NCBI RefSeq assembly: GCF_009760405.1
Contig: NZ_WRPP01000001.1
Location: 186,001-250,000 of the forward strand
Direction of reading: 5' to 3'
DNA length: 64,000 nt
DNA from: Nocardia terrae
Lineage (GTDB): Bacteria > Actinomycetota > Actinomycetes > Mycobacteriales > Mycobacteriaceae
The notes beneath the pieces are model-generated. The model worked only from the letters and a program-made list of their open reading frames with translations, was not told the origin of the DNA and searched no databases. The position numbers and the translations under genes are program-made. The stretch's first letter is position 1. Every line of letters begins with the position of its first letter. Shown here one piece after another: positions 26,601 through 34,699 of this stretch.

Positions 26601-26647
26601 ACGTCCTGCGACCGGCCGCCACCCGGAAGCGAGGTCCGCACGCCTGA
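20612..26647 (+). CDS. Terminal polyketide synthase module KS-AT-DH-KR-ACP with C-terminal GNAT domain
   Basis: Protein of 2011 aa starting in an ATGA overlap. An N-terminal docking coiled coil (about 1-38) is followed by KS (Cys213 in [21 protein letters not shown]). The AT is odd: TGGGAQ replaces the usual GQGAQ (near 579), the nucleophile motif is GHSTGE (Ser676), and the specificity motif is IASH (776-779) rather than HAFH or YASH, so the extender unit is uncertain. The DH reads H983-AIR-E987-VMVL-P992, with Glu where the HxxxGxxxxP glycine belongs; LLDAVIQ is intact. KR (TGGTGGLG near 1407, LDD, NYAAAN near 1551) and ACP (GFDSLGA near 1713) look normal. From about 1805 to the end is a GNAT-like domain: [13 protein letters not shown], a QAAGVGMA acetyl-CoA-loop motif and [12 protein letters not shown]. 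No thioesterase is present, and the next gene is unrelated. I infer that the GNAT domain takes part in chain release or a final acyl transfer; this is unproven. Confidence 0.95.
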   Translation: MSNPSTSNEERLSRYLRKVTGDLRTANKRIQQLEDRAGEPLAIVGMSCRYPGGADTPARLWELVSSGTDAVGPFPADRGWDLEGLYDSDPDTPGTISTREGGFLYDAGDFDAGFFSIPPSVAESMDPQQRLYLEATWEALEDAGIDPVSLRGGDTGVYAGVIHQDYGPRIGSPGLTAESEGQAYPGVSASILAGRVAFTFGFKGPALSVDTACSSSLVALHLACQALRQGETSLALVGGVTVMSDPTLLIAFSRQRGLSPDARCRAFAAAANGTGFSEGLGMLAVERLSDARRHGHRVLAVIRGSAINQDGASNRLTAPNGPSQEKVIAQALANAGLAPADIDAVEAHGTGTTLGDPIEAQALIAAYGRGRTGDPLRIGSLKSNVGHTSAAAGVGGVIKMVQALRHEMLPPTLHVDAPTPEVDWSAGTVRLLTAAEPWPAGERVRRAGVSSFGASGTNAHVILEEAPAVAAPAEPAEAAEGSARVPSALTPWLVSAKTEEGLRAQAARLRHWVLDNPDLAIDDIGYSLLTTRAQLEWRGAVVGEDREALLAGLEVLTEPTESTDVAAGRAVSRKAAFLCTGGGAQRVGMGRELYEAFGVFAAALDEVCEHFDPLMGGSLKRLMFTGRWGEDDSADADTSVLHRIEFSTPALFAYEVALSRLLDSFGVTPDVLVGHSTGELAAAYLAGVWSLPDACRLVEARGRLMGQLPDGGAMLAVAADENEVAEALADHAGRVSIGAVNAPDALVVSGDEDAVAAIERWFADRGRETSRLRISIASHSHRMDPMLDEFAAVAREVTYHRPRTPLVSNLSGRMAGDEVLDPDYWVAHIRGTVQFARGIDALVAFGARRFLEIGPDAVLTAMTQQNLSADIAAQSLLVAAARRGRGEAEQFLNCLARAYTAGVEVDWRVLFAARPVSPVSLPTYAFQRRRYWLPVSRGTGGVEAAGLSVIEHPMLDAALPMADGGFVLTGQLSALSQPWLADHAIREVMVLPGTAFVELALCAGAETGCPVIEELTLQAPLVFPTTGGVHVQIVVGPESPQRAISIYSRGEHDHDGQWVLHAHGLLTGRTGTAAPESEVWPPVAATEVDLAGAFLTPDYDMGPAFRNVRALWRRGDEVFADIALDAETGAHAEGFGIHPALLDAVIQAGLLAGAVEIPAGQVVLPFSWESVSLYTTEASALRAHLTVDGASATLRVTDQKGQPVLSGTVTSRPMPLGQLVAARGVADPVLELVWSPAEAGEYRTDDSSVGWWDRLVPDAAVPPVVVIEAGTGWSEHTGTDVVTATHTEVVRILDVAQAWAADSRFAASTLVVATHGAVPLPGEDCTDLAGAAVWGLIRTAQAEDPGRIILVDTDISVDGQVAARIAAMDEPQLVVRDDVTYTARLARPAAPIADVDSVGAFGTGTVLITGGTGGLGAVVARHVVVEHGVTSLVLVSRSGPDAEGAAALIAELEQLGAQARVVACDVSDADAVAALVAGIPAERPLTGIIHAAGVLDDGTIGSLTAQRMDAVLAPKADAAWHLHAATEDLNLAAFVVFSSVSGTIGAPGQANYAAANTFLDGLVAHRRARGLSGRSLAWGLWARTSGMTGGLDASDVARLSRGGFLAMPDEHAFAGWRAALGRDAAHVVIAAVDTAELRVQAESGLLPTVLRGLVPQTGGRPRQTRQPSAAPAATSDLRQRETVLDIVIRHVAAVLGHDSTAAIDPDRLFTEQGFDSLGAVELRNRLQTATGLSLPPAVAFKHPSPNALTDHLHEQLADRPGETPVRSIDAVFEELEAVLAAGDWDDPEKARIATRLRSMVDESAVPVVRRATEHDIEDIVQVVARAFDVDDPVEEYVFPDPAVRHRRAPDMVRLMIKYRFLPVNGAAVATVDGKIVAALLWYPPYYRNSLWRETISGPQLLKAMGTATRRGMEVDAAIARVAPPQPHTTLVYLACTPEWQAAGVGMALADWAVAEADEYGATVGGICKDANLPFYEAFGGEFVTKTRLGRKGPEMNYVLRPAATRKRGPHA

Positions 26648-26690
26648 AAGCGATATGGCTTCGTTTCAGCCCGGTTATCCGGCATTCCCA

Positions 26691-26696
26691 TAGAGT
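26691..26696 (+). promoter_or_regulatory. -10 box of a likely leaderless promoter for the first TerD gene
   Basis: TAGAGT lies six bases before the GTG at 26703, which places the expected transcription start on the start codon itself. The string TAGAGTGG recurs on the other strand (29129-29122) upstream of the convergent TerD gene, so the two may share a promoter type. No convincing -35 box was seen. Confidence 0.5.
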
Positions 26697-26702
26697 GGGA
26701 GC

Positions 26703-27797
26703 GTGGCCGCACTTCTCACCCAAGGGCAAACCGGTGAACTGGGCGTCGCGGACATCACCGTGACGGTGCACTTCAGCGCGGGCATCGATCTGTCCGCGCT
26801 GTTGCTCACCGATCAGGGGACGGTGCGCGCCGACACCGATCTCATCTTCTACAACCAACCGACCGGTTCCGGCGTGCAATTGGTACCCGGGCAGAACGCC
26901 GTAGCCGTCAGTCTGCGCTCGGTACCGCAGGGGGTGGCCCACATTCGGATCGTGGTCACCCTCGACGACCGTGACGGACGGCTCGGGGACTACCCGCCGC
27001 CGCACATCGGAATCGCCGACGACCGGGGAAACCCGCTCTACGAGTACGTGATCGACGGCCTGGGCAACGAGACCACGGTGGCGGCGGTGGACCTGGACCG
27101 CGGCAGCGACGGATGGTACACCCGCGCGGTCGGATTCGGGCATCCGCGCGGATTCGCCGCCCTGCTCGCCGATCACGGCGTCTCGGTCAGCAATTCGCCG
27201 CAACCGGCGCGCCCGCCCGCCCCCGCCATCGCACCGGTGCTGCGCTCCGGCGACACCGTCGCGCTGCGGCGGCAGGGCGCGGACCTGAGCTTCGTGAAAA
27301 TGGGCCTGGGCTGGGATCCCGTTCACGTGCAGCACAAGTGGGGCTCGCGCCCGGCGGAGATCGACCTGGACGCCTCGGCCCTGATGTACGCCGGAAACGA
27401 TCTCGTCGACGTCGCCTACTACGGGCAGCTGGTCACCAAGGACGGGGCCATCCGCCATTCCGGCGACAACCTCACCGGTGAGGGCAAGGGCGACGACGAG
27501 GTGATCACCGTCGACCTGACCCGGGTCGGGTCGCACGTCACCGCCATCATCTTCGTCATCACCTCCTACGCCGGCCACACCTTCGAGCGGGTGCGAAACG
27601 CGTTCTGGCGCTTGATCGACGGCACCACCAGCACCGAGCTCACCCGCTCCAACCTGAGCGCGGGCGGCCCGCACACCGGCATGGTGGTGGCGAAAGTGCA
27701 TCGCGAGGACGGCATCTGGAAGGTGCAGGCCCTCGGACACCCCATCCAGGCCGGGCACCCGGTCGAGGCGGCCGCACAGGTCGGCAAGTACCTCTGA
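26703..27797 (+). CDS. TerD-family protein with two TerD domains
   Basis: Protein of 364 aa. TerD domains are calcium-binding beta-sandwich modules linked to tellurite resistance and stress or envelope functions; the precise role is unknown. The first domain (about 1-165) begins LLTQGQTGELG and contains a DLIFYNQP motif. The second (about 180-364) contains MGLGWDP, EIDLDASALMY and HSGDNLTGEGKGDDE, the acidic Ca-binding-type loop. A short proline-rich linker (ARPPAPAIAP) separates them. The GTG start is supported by a -10 box six bases upstream (leaderless) and by alignment of its first residues with the N-terminus of the convergent paralogue. It lies 55 bp after the PKS genes but has its own promoter, so I do not place it in the PKS operon. 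Its stop is 2 bp from the stop of the convergent TerD gene. Confidence 0.93.
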   Translation: MAALLTQGQTGELGVADITVTVHFSAGIDLSALLLTDQGTVRADTDLIFYNQPTGSGVQLVPGQNAVAVSLRSVPQGVAHIRIVVTLDDRDGRLGDYPPPHIGIADDRGNPLYEYVIDGLGNETTVAAVDLDRGSDGWYTRAVGFGHPRGFAALLADHGVSVSNSPQPARPPAPAIAPVLRSGDTVALRRQGADLSFVKMGLGWDPVHVQHKWGSRPAEIDLDASALMYAGNDLVDVAYYGQLVTKDGAIRHSGDNLTGEGKGDDEVITVDLTRVGSHVTAIIFVITSYAGHTFERVRNAFWRLIDGTTSTELTRSNLSAGGPHTGMVVAKVHREDGIWKVQALGHPIQAGHPVEAAAQVGKYL

Positions 27798-27799
27798 GC

Positions 27800-29089
27800 T
27801 CAGGACACGGTGATGAAGCGGCCCAGTTGCGGTACCGCCTCACCGGGATGCTTGGCCTGGAAGCCTTCACCGATGGCCTCCAGCCGCCACTCGCCCCCGG
27901 CGCGGAACACCTTCGCCATGGCGATCGCGGTGAACGGCATGCCGCCGGCCAGGGCGTAGCGCGCCAGCTCCGCCTGCGTGGTGTCGTCGACCAGTCGGCA
28001 GTAGGCGTTGCTGACCTGCTCGAAGGTGTGGCCCTGGTAGGAGGTGACGATGAACAGCAGCGTATTGACCTGGTGCGGAACGCGAGTCAGGTCGACCTGG
28101 ATCTGTTCGTCGTCACCCACCCCGCCGCCGCCGGTGAGGTTGTCGCCGGAATGCCGGATGGAACCGTCCTTGGAGATCAGCTGGCCGTAGTAGGCCACAT
28201 CCACCAGATGCCGGTCGGCGAACATCGCCACCCAGGCATCCAGGTCGATATCGACCGCGCGCCGCCCGAACAGGCCGCCCTGCTTGACCGGATCCCAGCC
28301 CAGGCCCATGCGGATCCGGGTGAGCGCCACCCCGCCCTCCTTGCGCAGGGTCACCCGCTGCCCCTTGGACAGGTTCACCGGCCGCCCGCGCGACAGCTCA
28401 CCGCGAGCGGGCGGCGGCGCGGACTGGGCCGGAGCCGGCGGCTGCTGCGGGGGATACGGCGAATTCGGCGGGGGCTGAGCAGGATACGGTGAGCTGGGTG
28501 TCACCGGGGTCGGCTCGACGGGTGGCGGATAGGCCGTGGGGGCGGGCGGCGGCGGGGGAGCGGCCGGGGCCCGTGCCGGGCGCGGAGCCTCCTCGACCGT
28601 GACGCCGTGATCGGTGACCAGCGCCGCGAACCCACCGGCATACCCTTGCCCGACGGCACGGACCTTCCAATTGCCGTACCGCCGATACAACTCCACGGCG
28701 ATCACGATCGATTCACTGTGCAGATCCTCGATCTTGTACTCGAACAGCGCGTTCCCGCCCGGATCGGCCACCACGGCGACCGGTGGCGCCAGACGTCCGA
28801 AGGTTCCGCCCTCGTCGAGGGTGATCACCGCCCGGATCTGGGTGATCTCCGCGGGTACCTGCCCGAGCGACACGACCAGCTCGGCCGGATGCCCGGCCAC
28901 TCCGTTGCGCAGCCGCACCCCCGGCCCCGACGGCTGGTTGTAGAACACGAAATCCGCGTCCGAGCGCACTTTCCCGCCGTCGGTCACCAGCAGCGCCGAC
29001 AGTTCGGCGGCGGCCGCGACCCGAACGGACACCACCACCTCCGCGGCGGCCAAGGACCCGTTCTGACCCTTCACAAGCGTTGTGGACAA
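27800..29089 (-). CDS. TerD-family protein, two TerD domains joined by a proline-rich linker
   Basis: Protein of 429 aa from the TTG at 29089. That start is favoured over the GTG at 29125 because it has a GGGAGGG ribosome site 6 bases upstream, aligns with the first residues of the paralogue at 26703, and because a TAGAGT -10 box (29129-29124) overlaps the upstream GTG. The N-terminal TerD domain (about 1-165, DFVFYNQP) is joined to the C-terminal one (about 235-429: MGLGWDP, DIDLDAWVAMF, HSGDNLTGGGGVGDDE) by a linker of roughly 65 residues made largely of Pro, Ala and Tyr. Such low-complexity linkers are common in actinobacterial TerD fusions. It is convergent with the first TerD gene. Function is probably stress- or envelope-related; a direct tellurite role cannot be read from sequence. 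Confidence 0.92.
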   Translation of the reverse strand: MSTTLVKGQNGSLAAAEVVVSVRVAAAAELSALLVTDGGKVRSDADFVFYNQPSGPGVRLRNGVAGHPAELVVSLGQVPAEITQIRAVITLDEGGTFGRLAPPVAVVADPGGNALFEYKIEDLHSESIVIAVELYRRYGNWKVRAVGQGYAGGFAALVTDHGVTVEEAPRPARAPAAPPPPPAPTAYPPPVEPTPVTPSSPYPAQPPPNSPYPPQQPPAPAQSAPPPARGELSRGRPVNLSKGQRVTLRKEGGVALTRIRMGLGWDPVKQGGLFGRRAVDIDLDAWVAMFADRHLVDVAYYGQLISKDGSIRHSGDNLTGGGGVGDDEQIQVDLTRVPHQVNTLLFIVTSYQGHTFEQVSNAYCRLVDDTTQAELARYALAGGMPFTAIAMAKVFRAGGEWRLEAIGEGFQAKHPGEAVPQLGRFITVS

Positions 29090-29145
29090 GGCCGACCCTC
29101 CCGTATCGAAACGTCCTCCTGCCACTCTAGGAGTCCGCGCGGTCC

Positions 29146-29841
29146 TCAGCAGCCGAGCTGAGCGGCCAGATCCAGGAAATCCACGGCATTGATATCGAAC
29201 TCGTCCGAAAACTCCGCGTCACCCAGGGCAGGGTCACCGTATTCGAGTGGCCGGGCGATGAACGCCGTCCCGAATCCCAGCTCCTTGGCGGCGCGGATAT
29301 CGTATTTGTGGCTGGCCACCATCATGATCTCCGACGGCGCGAGACCCAGGTAGCGCGCCGCGAGCCCGTAGGTCCGCGGGTCCGGTTTGAACACGCCCAC
29401 CATCTCCGCCGCGAAGATCGCGTGCCAGGGCAGCTCGGCGCGCCGCGAAATCTCGATCACCGCACTGACATCGGCGTTCGACAGGGTCGCCAGCGTGAAC
29501 CGTTCGCGCAACCGGGTCAGCCCCGCCACGGTGTCGGGCCACGGCCGCAGCCGCGCCCAGGCCCGCGCGAGCTCGTCGCGTTCCGGCGTACCCAGGTCGA
29601 TACCGTCGGCGGCGAGCAGCGGATCCAGGGTCGCGCGGTACACCGAGGCCACGCTCACCCACCCGTTTTCCGCGGGCTGCTGGGAGGTCTGCGCGAAATA
29701 GGCGGCCCGCCACCTGTTCACGAACCCCGACCAGTCGTGCCCCGGCGCGAGCGGTCCGGCGATCGATTCGGCCGCGATCCGGATGGTCGAATGGAAATCG
29801 GTCGCCGTCCCCTGGACATCGAACAACAGTGCCTTGACCAC
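29146..29841 (-). CDS. Haloacid dehalogenase type II-like HAD hydrolase
   Basis: Protein of 231 aa, the usual length for type II (S)-2-haloacid dehalogenases. HAD motif I is FDVQGT with nucleophile Asp8; the family usually has Tyr or Ala where Gln10 sits. Motif II is LSNAD, motif III is in KPDPRTY, and motif IV is the SHKYDIRAAKELG stretch, where the family has an Asp that positions the active-site water. The sequence fits hydrolytic dehalogenation of short 2-haloacids or hydrolysis of another small substrate; annotations in this family over-predict halogenated substrates. Start: the GTG at 29841 follows a TAGGGT -10 box by six bases, again a leaderless arrangement. The gene is divergent from the methyltransferase at 29929. 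Confidence 0.85.
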   Translation of the reverse strand: MVKALLFDVQGTATDFHSTIRIAAESIAGPLAPGHDWSGFVNRWRAAYFAQTSQQPAENGWVSVASVYRATLDPLLAADGIDLGTPERDELARAWARLRPWPDTVAGLTRLRERFTLATLSNADVSAVIEISRRAELPWHAIFAAEMVGVFKPDPRTYGLAARYLGLAPSEIMMVASHKYDIRAAKELGFGTAFIARPLEYGDPALGDAEFSDEFDINAVDFLDLAAQLGC

Positions 29842-29928
29842 GCACCGACCCTACCCACGCGCGGGCCCGGCCAGGGGTGAGGCTTTTCTCATACTCCGGC
29901 ACTCGACAGCGGAATTAGGCTGACCGGC

Positions 29929-30810
29929 ATGGAGATCGGGCGAGCCAGTCGAACCGCTTTGGCGACCGCGTACGCGCGGGCCTATCACCAGTTCTCGGAC
30001 GAGCCCCGAATATTCACCGACCCCTTGGCAGTGCGCATTCTCGGGGTGAGCCCGGATCAGCTCGACGAGCTCGGTGCCGCGACGCTCGACCAGCCCGGCA
30101 GCAACGATCCGCGCCGGCGGGGACGGCGGTACTTCCTGGCCGCGCGAGCCCGATACGCGGAGGACGTCGTGGCCCGCGCGGTCGCGGCCGGGTCCCGGCA
30201 GGTCGTCATCCTGGGGGCCGGTCTGGACACCTTCGGCTATCGCAATCCGTACCCGGGGGTGCGGGTGTTCGAGGTCGACCACCCCGACACCCAGGCATGG
30301 AAGCGCGGCATGCTCGCCGACTCGGGGATCGAGATTCCCGACTCGGTCACCTTCACGCCCGTGGACTTCGAAACCGGCACGCTGGCAGCGGGTTTGGACA
30401 CCGCCGGATTCCGGCGCGACGAGCCGGCGGCCTTCGTGTGGCTGGGCGTGGTCATGTACCTGACCAAGGACGCCATCGTCGACACGCTCCGATTCATCGC
30501 CGCGCAGGCCGAGCCGGTCCAGGTCGTCGCCGACTATCTCAGCCCCGGAACCACCGCCGAGGAGCGCGAGGAGCTGCGCAAACGCGCCGAGCGGCTGGCG
30601 AGCCTCAACGAACCCTTCCTGAGCTACCTCGATCCCGGCGAGCTCGGGGAGCTGCTCCGGTCGATCGGTTTCGACGCGGTCGAGCAGTGGACCCTGCCGG
30701 AACTGATCCACCAGTACGTCGGGGGGAGTCCGATACCGGAGCTGGCGGCCGGGAGCGCTCTGGTCCGCATCATGTGCGCGAGCCGCGGTGAGGGCCTGAA
30801 GATTGACTGA
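29929..30810 (+). CDS. SAM-dependent methyltransferase, PPM1/LCMT-like family
   Basis: Protein of 293 aa of the family multiplied in mycobacteria and nocardiae (leucine carboxyl methyltransferase-like). Seen: an N-terminal SRTALATAYARAYHQ segment, FTDPLA near residue 27, the SAM-binding VVILGAGLDTFGYR motif (about 89-102), the acidic FEVDHPDTQ strand, and a WLGVVMYL motif near 170. The family methylates small carboxylates or hydroxyls, but the substrate here is unknown. The ATG follows a TAGGCT -10-like box by seven bases, so the transcript may be leaderless. No operon partner is evident; DUF1800 starts 52 bp downstream behind its own -10 box. Confidence 0.88.
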   Translation: MEIGRASRTALATAYARAYHQFSDEPRIFTDPLAVRILGVSPDQLDELGAATLDQPGSNDPRRRGRRYFLAARARYAEDVVARAVAAGSRQVVILGAGLDTFGYRNPYPGVRVFEVDHPDTQAWKRGMLADSGIEIPDSVTFTPVDFETGTLAAGLDTAGFRRDEPAAFVWLGVVMYLTKDAIVDTLRFIAAQAEPVQVVADYLSPGTTAEEREELRKRAERLASLNEPFLSYLDPGELGELLRSIGFDAVEQWTLPELIHQYVGGSPIPELAAGSALVRIMCASRGEGLKID

Positions 30811-30862
30811 AACTCCCTGAGCCGAAGCTCCTCGCGGCCGTCCGGCGCTCGATACTCGGGTC

Positions 30863-32167
30863 ATGGGCATGTCGCCGGAATGGATGCGGACCGCACGGGC
30901 ACTGCGGCGGTCCGGGTTCGGAACGACCGGGGCCGAGGTCGACGGTGTCACCGACGTCGCCAGGTACCTGCGTTCCGCGCTCGCCGCCGACCCGGAGGCC
31001 GATCCGGGGGCGCGGGCGACGCCCGTCCCGCAGTTCGTGCCGCCCACCCCGGTGGGCAAGAGCGCGACGGCCGAGGTCCGCAAGCAGTACCAGGCCCAGA
31101 TCACCGGGCAGCTCGACACCCTGACCGGGTGGTGGCTGCGGCGGATGGCGGCGGTGCGGGTACCCGTGCGCGAGAAGCTGACGCTGGTGTGGCACAACCA
31201 CTTCGCGACCTCCGCCACCAAGGTGCGCAATGCCGCGGAGATGGTCGCGCAGAACCAGACGCTGCGGGCGCACGGCACCGGCGACTTCGGCGTGCTCGCC
31301 TACGCCGTGCTCACCGATCCCGCCATGCTGCGCTGGCTCGACGGCGTGGCCAACACCTCGAAAGCGCCCAACGAGAACTTGTCTCGCGAATTCATGGAGC
31401 TTTTCGCGCTCGGACACGGCAACGGGTACACCGAAACCGATGTGCGCGAAGGAGCCCGGGCCCTGACCGGCTGGACCATCACCGGCGGGGCGGCGGTGTT
31501 CGAAGCCAAACGCCATGACGCCGGATCGAAAACCGTACTGGGAGTGACGGGTCCGCTCGACGCGAAAGCCTTCTGCGACGCCGTGCTCGCCCGGCCCGAA
31601 TCCGCGCGGTTCGTGGCCACCAGCCTGTGGCGGCTGCTGGCCTCCGACGAACCGCCCTCCGACGCCGCCGTTAACCGGCTCACCGCCGCCTACGGACCCG
31701 GACGGGATCTGTCGGCCCTGTACGCGGCGGTGTTCACCGACCCCGAATTCACCTCCGCCCGAGACACTGTCGTGCACGGTCCGGTCGAATGGCTGATCGC
31801 CGCGGTGCGGGCGCTCGGGGTGCCGCTCACCGACGACGCCGAGGTTCGCAAACTCGCCGGAACCCTGCGCAGCCTCGGCCAATTGCCGTTCTATCCGCCC
31901 AATGTCGGCGGCTGGCCGCGCGGCCAGGGCTGGATGTCCAGCGCGGCGGCGCAGATACGGCTCACGGCGGCAACGGATCTGGTGAAGAAGGCGGATCTGT
32001 CGCCGATCACGCAGGCGAGCAGGTCGAGCCGGTTGGACGCCACCGCCTACCTGCTCGGCGTCGGATCCTGGTCCGACCGCAGCGCCAAGGTGCTCGCCAC
32101 CGTCGTCGACCAGCCGCCCCGGCTGGCCGCCCTGGCCGTCAACACTCCCGAATACCTCACCAGCTGA
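30863..32167 (+). CDS. DUF1800 family protein
   Basis: Protein of 434 aa. The DUF1800 signature is visible as the KLTLVWHNHFATS stretch near residue 110, the NENLSREFMELFALG segment near 170, the AEPxxGWTITGG-like region and the C-terminal FYPPNVGGWPRGQGW motif. The biochemical function of the family is not established. It is very often encoded next to a DUF1501 protein, as here (12 bp gap), so the two probably act together in or outside the envelope. No signal peptide is obvious. A GATACT -10 box lies six bases before the ATG, consistent with leaderless transcription of the two-gene unit. Confidence 0.9.
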   Translation: MGMSPEWMRTARALRRSGFGTTGAEVDGVTDVARYLRSALAADPEADPGARATPVPQFVPPTPVGKSATAEVRKQYQAQITGQLDTLTGWWLRRMAAVRVPVREKLTLVWHNHFATSATKVRNAAEMVAQNQTLRAHGTGDFGVLAYAVLTDPAMLRWLDGVANTSKAPNENLSREFMELFALGHGNGYTETDVREGARALTGWTITGGAAVFEAKRHDAGSKTVLGVTGPLDAKAFCDAVLARPESARFVATSLWRLLASDEPPSDAAVNRLTAAYGPGRDLSALYAAVFTDPEFTSARDTVVHGPVEWLIAAVRALGVPLTDDAEVRKLAGTLRSLGQLPFYPPNVGGWPRGQGWMSSAAAQIRLTAATDLVKKADLSPITQASRSSRLDATAYLLGVGSWSDRSAKVLATVVDQPPRLAALAVNTPEYLTS

Positions 32168-32179
32168 AGGCCGTACACC

Positions 32180-33373
32180 ATGCCACGAGTCAGTCGCAGA
32201 CAATTCCTGGTCGGTACCGGCGTGCTGGGGGCGCTCGGCGTGGTCGGCGCGTCCGCCATCACCTGGGACGAACTCCAGCAGCGCGCGACCACCACTCCGC
32301 TCGCCGCCGGATCCGGAATCCTGGTGGTGCTCACGCTCTACGGCGGCAATGACGGCATCGGCACGGTGATTCCCTACGCGGACAACGCCTATCACGACGC
32401 TCGACCCGAATTGGCCTACCGTCCCGAGGAAGTCCTGCACCTGGACGACCAACTGGGTCTCAACCCCGCACTGAAGGGCCTGTCCGGCCTGTGGAGCGAC
32501 CATCAGCTGGCCATCGTGCGCGGCGTCGGCTACCCCCGGCCCGACCACAGTCACTTCCGCTCCATGGACATCTGGCAGACCGCCTCGCCCACCGAGCCGG
32601 TGCCGACCGGCTGGATCGGCCGCTGGCTCGACGCCACCGGCGACGACCCGGTCCGCGCGGTCAATATCGGCCCGGTCCTGCCGCAGCTCGCCCTCGGCGC
32701 GAAACACACCGCGGCGGCACTGGATCCGGCCTCCGCCCCCTTGTCGGCGGACCTGGCCGCGGCGCTGTCCGGACTGGGGGCCGCCGACCCCGCCGACAGT
32801 CCGGCGCGCGGGCAGGTCTGCACCGGATACCAGTCCGAACAGGTTGTCCGGCAGACCTTCTCGTCGCTGAAGCCGGATCGGGGCAAGGCCGCCAACCCCC
32901 TCACCCCGCAACTCGACCTGGTCTCGCAGTGCATCAAGGCCGGGGTGCCCACCCGTGTCTACTCGGTGAGCCTCGGCGGCTTCGACACCCACGCCGACGA
33001 ACGCCACACCCAGGAACAACTGCTGGGCCGCATGGACGAGGCCGTGACCGCCTTCCTGAAGGACCTGTCCACCCATCCGCGCGGCCGCGACGTCGTGCTG
33101 CTGGCCTACAGCGAATTCGGCCGCCGGGTGGCCGCGAATGCCTCCGAGGGCACCGATCACGGCACCGCCGGACCCGTCTTCCTGGCGGGCGCGCCGGTCG
33201 CGGGCGGCTTCCACGGCGAGGAACCCAGCCTCACCGACCTCGACAACGGCGACCTCAAGGCCACGGTCGACTTCCGCGACGTCTATCACGAGGTCCTGCA
33301 CCGGGTGCTGTCCACCGATCCCACCCCGATCGTCGGCACCGGCCGCACCGACCTCGGGCTGCTGACCGCCTGA
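32180..33373 (+). CDS. DUF1501 family protein with Tat signal
   Basis: Protein of 397 aa. The N-terminus MPRVSRRQFLVGTGVLGA is a twin-arginine signal (SRRQFLV followed by a hydrophobic stretch), so the protein is likely exported folded. DUF1501 belongs to the alkaline phosphatase/sulfatase-like fold; seen here are TLYGGNDGIGTVIPY, HSHFRSMDIWQ, GGFDTHADERHTQ and the C-terminal SEFGRRVAANASEGTDHGTAGPVF metal-site-like motif. It lies 12 bp after the DUF1800 gene and is probably cotranscribed with it. Substrate unknown. Confidence 0.9.
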   Translation: MPRVSRRQFLVGTGVLGALGVVGASAITWDELQQRATTTPLAAGSGILVVLTLYGGNDGIGTVIPYADNAYHDARPELAYRPEEVLHLDDQLGLNPALKGLSGLWSDHQLAIVRGVGYPRPDHSHFRSMDIWQTASPTEPVPTGWIGRWLDATGDDPVRAVNIGPVLPQLALGAKHTAAALDPASAPLSADLAAALSGLGAADPADSPARGQVCTGYQSEQVVRQTFSSLKPDRGKAANPLTPQLDLVSQCIKAGVPTRVYSVSLGGFDTHADERHTQEQLLGRMDEAVTAFLKDLSTHPRGRDVVLLAYSEFGRRVAANASEGTDHGTAGPVFLAGAPVAGGFHGEEPSLTDLDNGDLKATVDFRDVYHEVLHRVLSTDPTPIVGTGRTDLGLLTA

Positions 33374-33417
33374 CCCGCCGCCGGAATCAATCCGCGCCGT
33401 CCATGTTTGTAGTGGGC

Positions 33418-34455
33418 ATGGTGGCAGAGGGCATGACCGAGGCATTGCGGGCGATCCGCTTCTCGATCCTGGACCGCTCCCGAGTGCGCGCGGATCAGCC
33501 GCATCCGGAGGCGCTGCGCGAGACCGTCGAATTCGCCCGGCTGGCCGAGGAGTGGGGTTATCACCGCTTCTGGGTGTCCGAACACCACAGCGTGCCCGGT
33601 GTCGCCGGTTCCGCCCCGACCGTGCTGGCGGGCGCCCTCGCCGCGGCGACCACCCGCATCCGGGTCGGCACCGGCGGCGTCATGCTGCCCAACCATCAAC
33701 CTCTGATCGTCGCCGAACAATTCGGCGTGCTGGAATCGCTGTTCCCGGGCCGCATCGATATGGGTCTGGGCCGTTCGGTCGGCTTCACCGGCGGCGTGCG
33801 CCGCGCCCTCGGCCACGACAAACGCGACGCCGACGACTTCGACGCCCAATTGACCGAGCTGCTGGACTATTTCGCCGGCGGACGCCAGGGTGTGCACGCC
33901 TGGCCCGCCGAGGGCCTGCGCGTGCCCGCGTTCCTGCTCGCCATCGGCTCGGGCGCCGAGCGAGCCGCGCGCTTCGGCCTGCCGCTGGTCATCGCGGCCG
34001 CCTCCGGTGCGGACGCCATGGTCGAGGCGATCGAGGGCTACCGCACCGAATTCCGCCCCGGCCCCGGCGGCGATACGCCGTATGTGGTGGTGTCCGGCTC
34101 GGTCGTGATCGCCGATACCACCGAGCAGGCGCATCGACTGCTGCTCCCCGAAGCCTGGTCGGCGGCCTGGTCCCGAACCCGCGGCGAATTCCCGCCCCTG
34201 CTCCCGCCCGAGGAGATCGAGCGCCTGTCGATGACCGAGCGCCAGCGCGGCTTCTTCGAGGATGCTCTGCGCGGTCACCTGCACGGCCCCGAAGCCGAGG
34301 TCCTGGCCGGTATCGATCGCCTGATCCGCCGCACCGGCGCCGACGAATTCCTGGTCCACACCAGCACCTACGACCGCACCGCGCGCCTCGAATCCCACCG
34401 TCGCCTGGCCGATGCGGTGGGCCTGCGCGAGCGGGCGCCACTCATGCAAAGGTGA
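33418..34455 (+). CDS. Luciferase-like (LLM class) flavin-dependent monooxygenase
   Basis: Protein of about 345 aa with the TIM-barrel bacterial-luciferase features of the MsnO8-type subfamily: FSILDRSRV at the start, FARLAEEWGYHRFWVSEHHS, the IRVGTGGVMLPNH strand, EQFGVLESLFPGRIDMGLGR, and the C-terminal EFLVHTSTYDRTARLESHRRLA. Such enzymes use reduced flavin (FMNH2 or F420H2) and O2 or act as dehydrogenases; the substrate cannot be read. The start is uncertain: ATG codons at 33403, 33418 and 33433 are all in frame and none has a good ribosome site; the conserved core begins about 10 residues after the last. It follows DUF1501 by about 45 bp and could be cotranscribed. Confidence 0.85.
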   Translation: MVAEGMTEALRAIRFSILDRSRVRADQPHPEALRETVEFARLAEEWGYHRFWVSEHHSVPGVAGSAPTVLAGALAAATTRIRVGTGGVMLPNHQPLIVAEQFGVLESLFPGRIDMGLGRSVGFTGGVRRALGHDKRDADDFDAQLTELLDYFAGGRQGVHAWPAEGLRVPAFLLAIGSGAERAARFGLPLVIAAASGADAMVEAIEGYRTEFRPGPGGDTPYVVVSGSVVIADTTEQAHRLLLPEAWSAAWSRTRGEFPPLLPPEEIERLSMTERQRGFFEDALRGHLHGPEAEVLAGIDRLIRRTGADEFLVHTSTYDRTARLESHRRLADAVGLRERAPLMQR

Positions 34456-34473
34456 ACGGAAAGTGAACAACGG

Positions 34474-34503
34474 TTGACTGAACGGACTGGTTTCAGATAT
34501 ATT
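34474..34503 (+). promoter_or_regulatory. Near-consensus housekeeping-type promoter
   Basis: TTGACT (34474-34479) and TATATT (34498-34503) are separated by 18 bp, the best sigma70-like match in the window and very AT-rich against the background. Transcription would start near 34510, giving a leader of about 190 bases before the small gene at 34700, with a 28-codon ORF inside it. Confidence 0.75.
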
Positions 34504-34575
34504 GGTCGATCTGTGCTCCGCAGCCCGCGGAGCTTGTAATCGGTGTCATGGCTCGTCGGAGGAGGTGAGGGACGA

Positions 34576-34662
34576 ATGAATCACGGCGATAGTCCGTGTT
34601 CGAGACCGATTCACGACCTCTCATCCATCCCGGCCCACCGTTGCGGAGACGCTTTCTCATAG
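34576..34662 (+). CDS. Candidate leader peptide or small protein (28 aa)
   Basis: An ATG at 34576 is preceded by a long purine-rich ribosome site (GGAGGAGGTGAGG, 34559-34571), stronger than most in the window. The 28 codons encode a Cys/His/Ser/Pro-rich peptide with two Cys and three His and end at TAG 34660-34662, 37 bases before the 54-aa gene. It is unlike any family I know. It could be a regulatory leader peptide, a real small protein, or chance; the strong ribosome site and position in a promoter-driven leader favour translation. Confidence 0.45.
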   Translation: MNHGDSPCSRPIHDLSSIPAHRCGDAFS

Positions 34663-34699
34663 CGCGGTGAACCGGCCTGGCCCACGAAGGAGGGCTGTC

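Noticed and set aside
12834..26641. Very long open frames on the minus strand opposite the PKS genes (960, 1153 and 1483 codons)
   Set aside because: They mirror the reading frame of GC-rich coding DNA, have no recognisable domains or ribosome sites, and the plus strand holds clear PKS domains throughout.
26007..26647. The GNAT domain as a separate gene starting at ATG 26007
   Set aside because: No stop codon separates it from the ACP and no ribosome site precedes that ATG.
29090..29125. The GTG at 29125 as start of the second TerD gene
   Set aside because: It overlaps the -10 box and adds residues absent from the paralogue; the TTG at 29089 has a good ribosome site.
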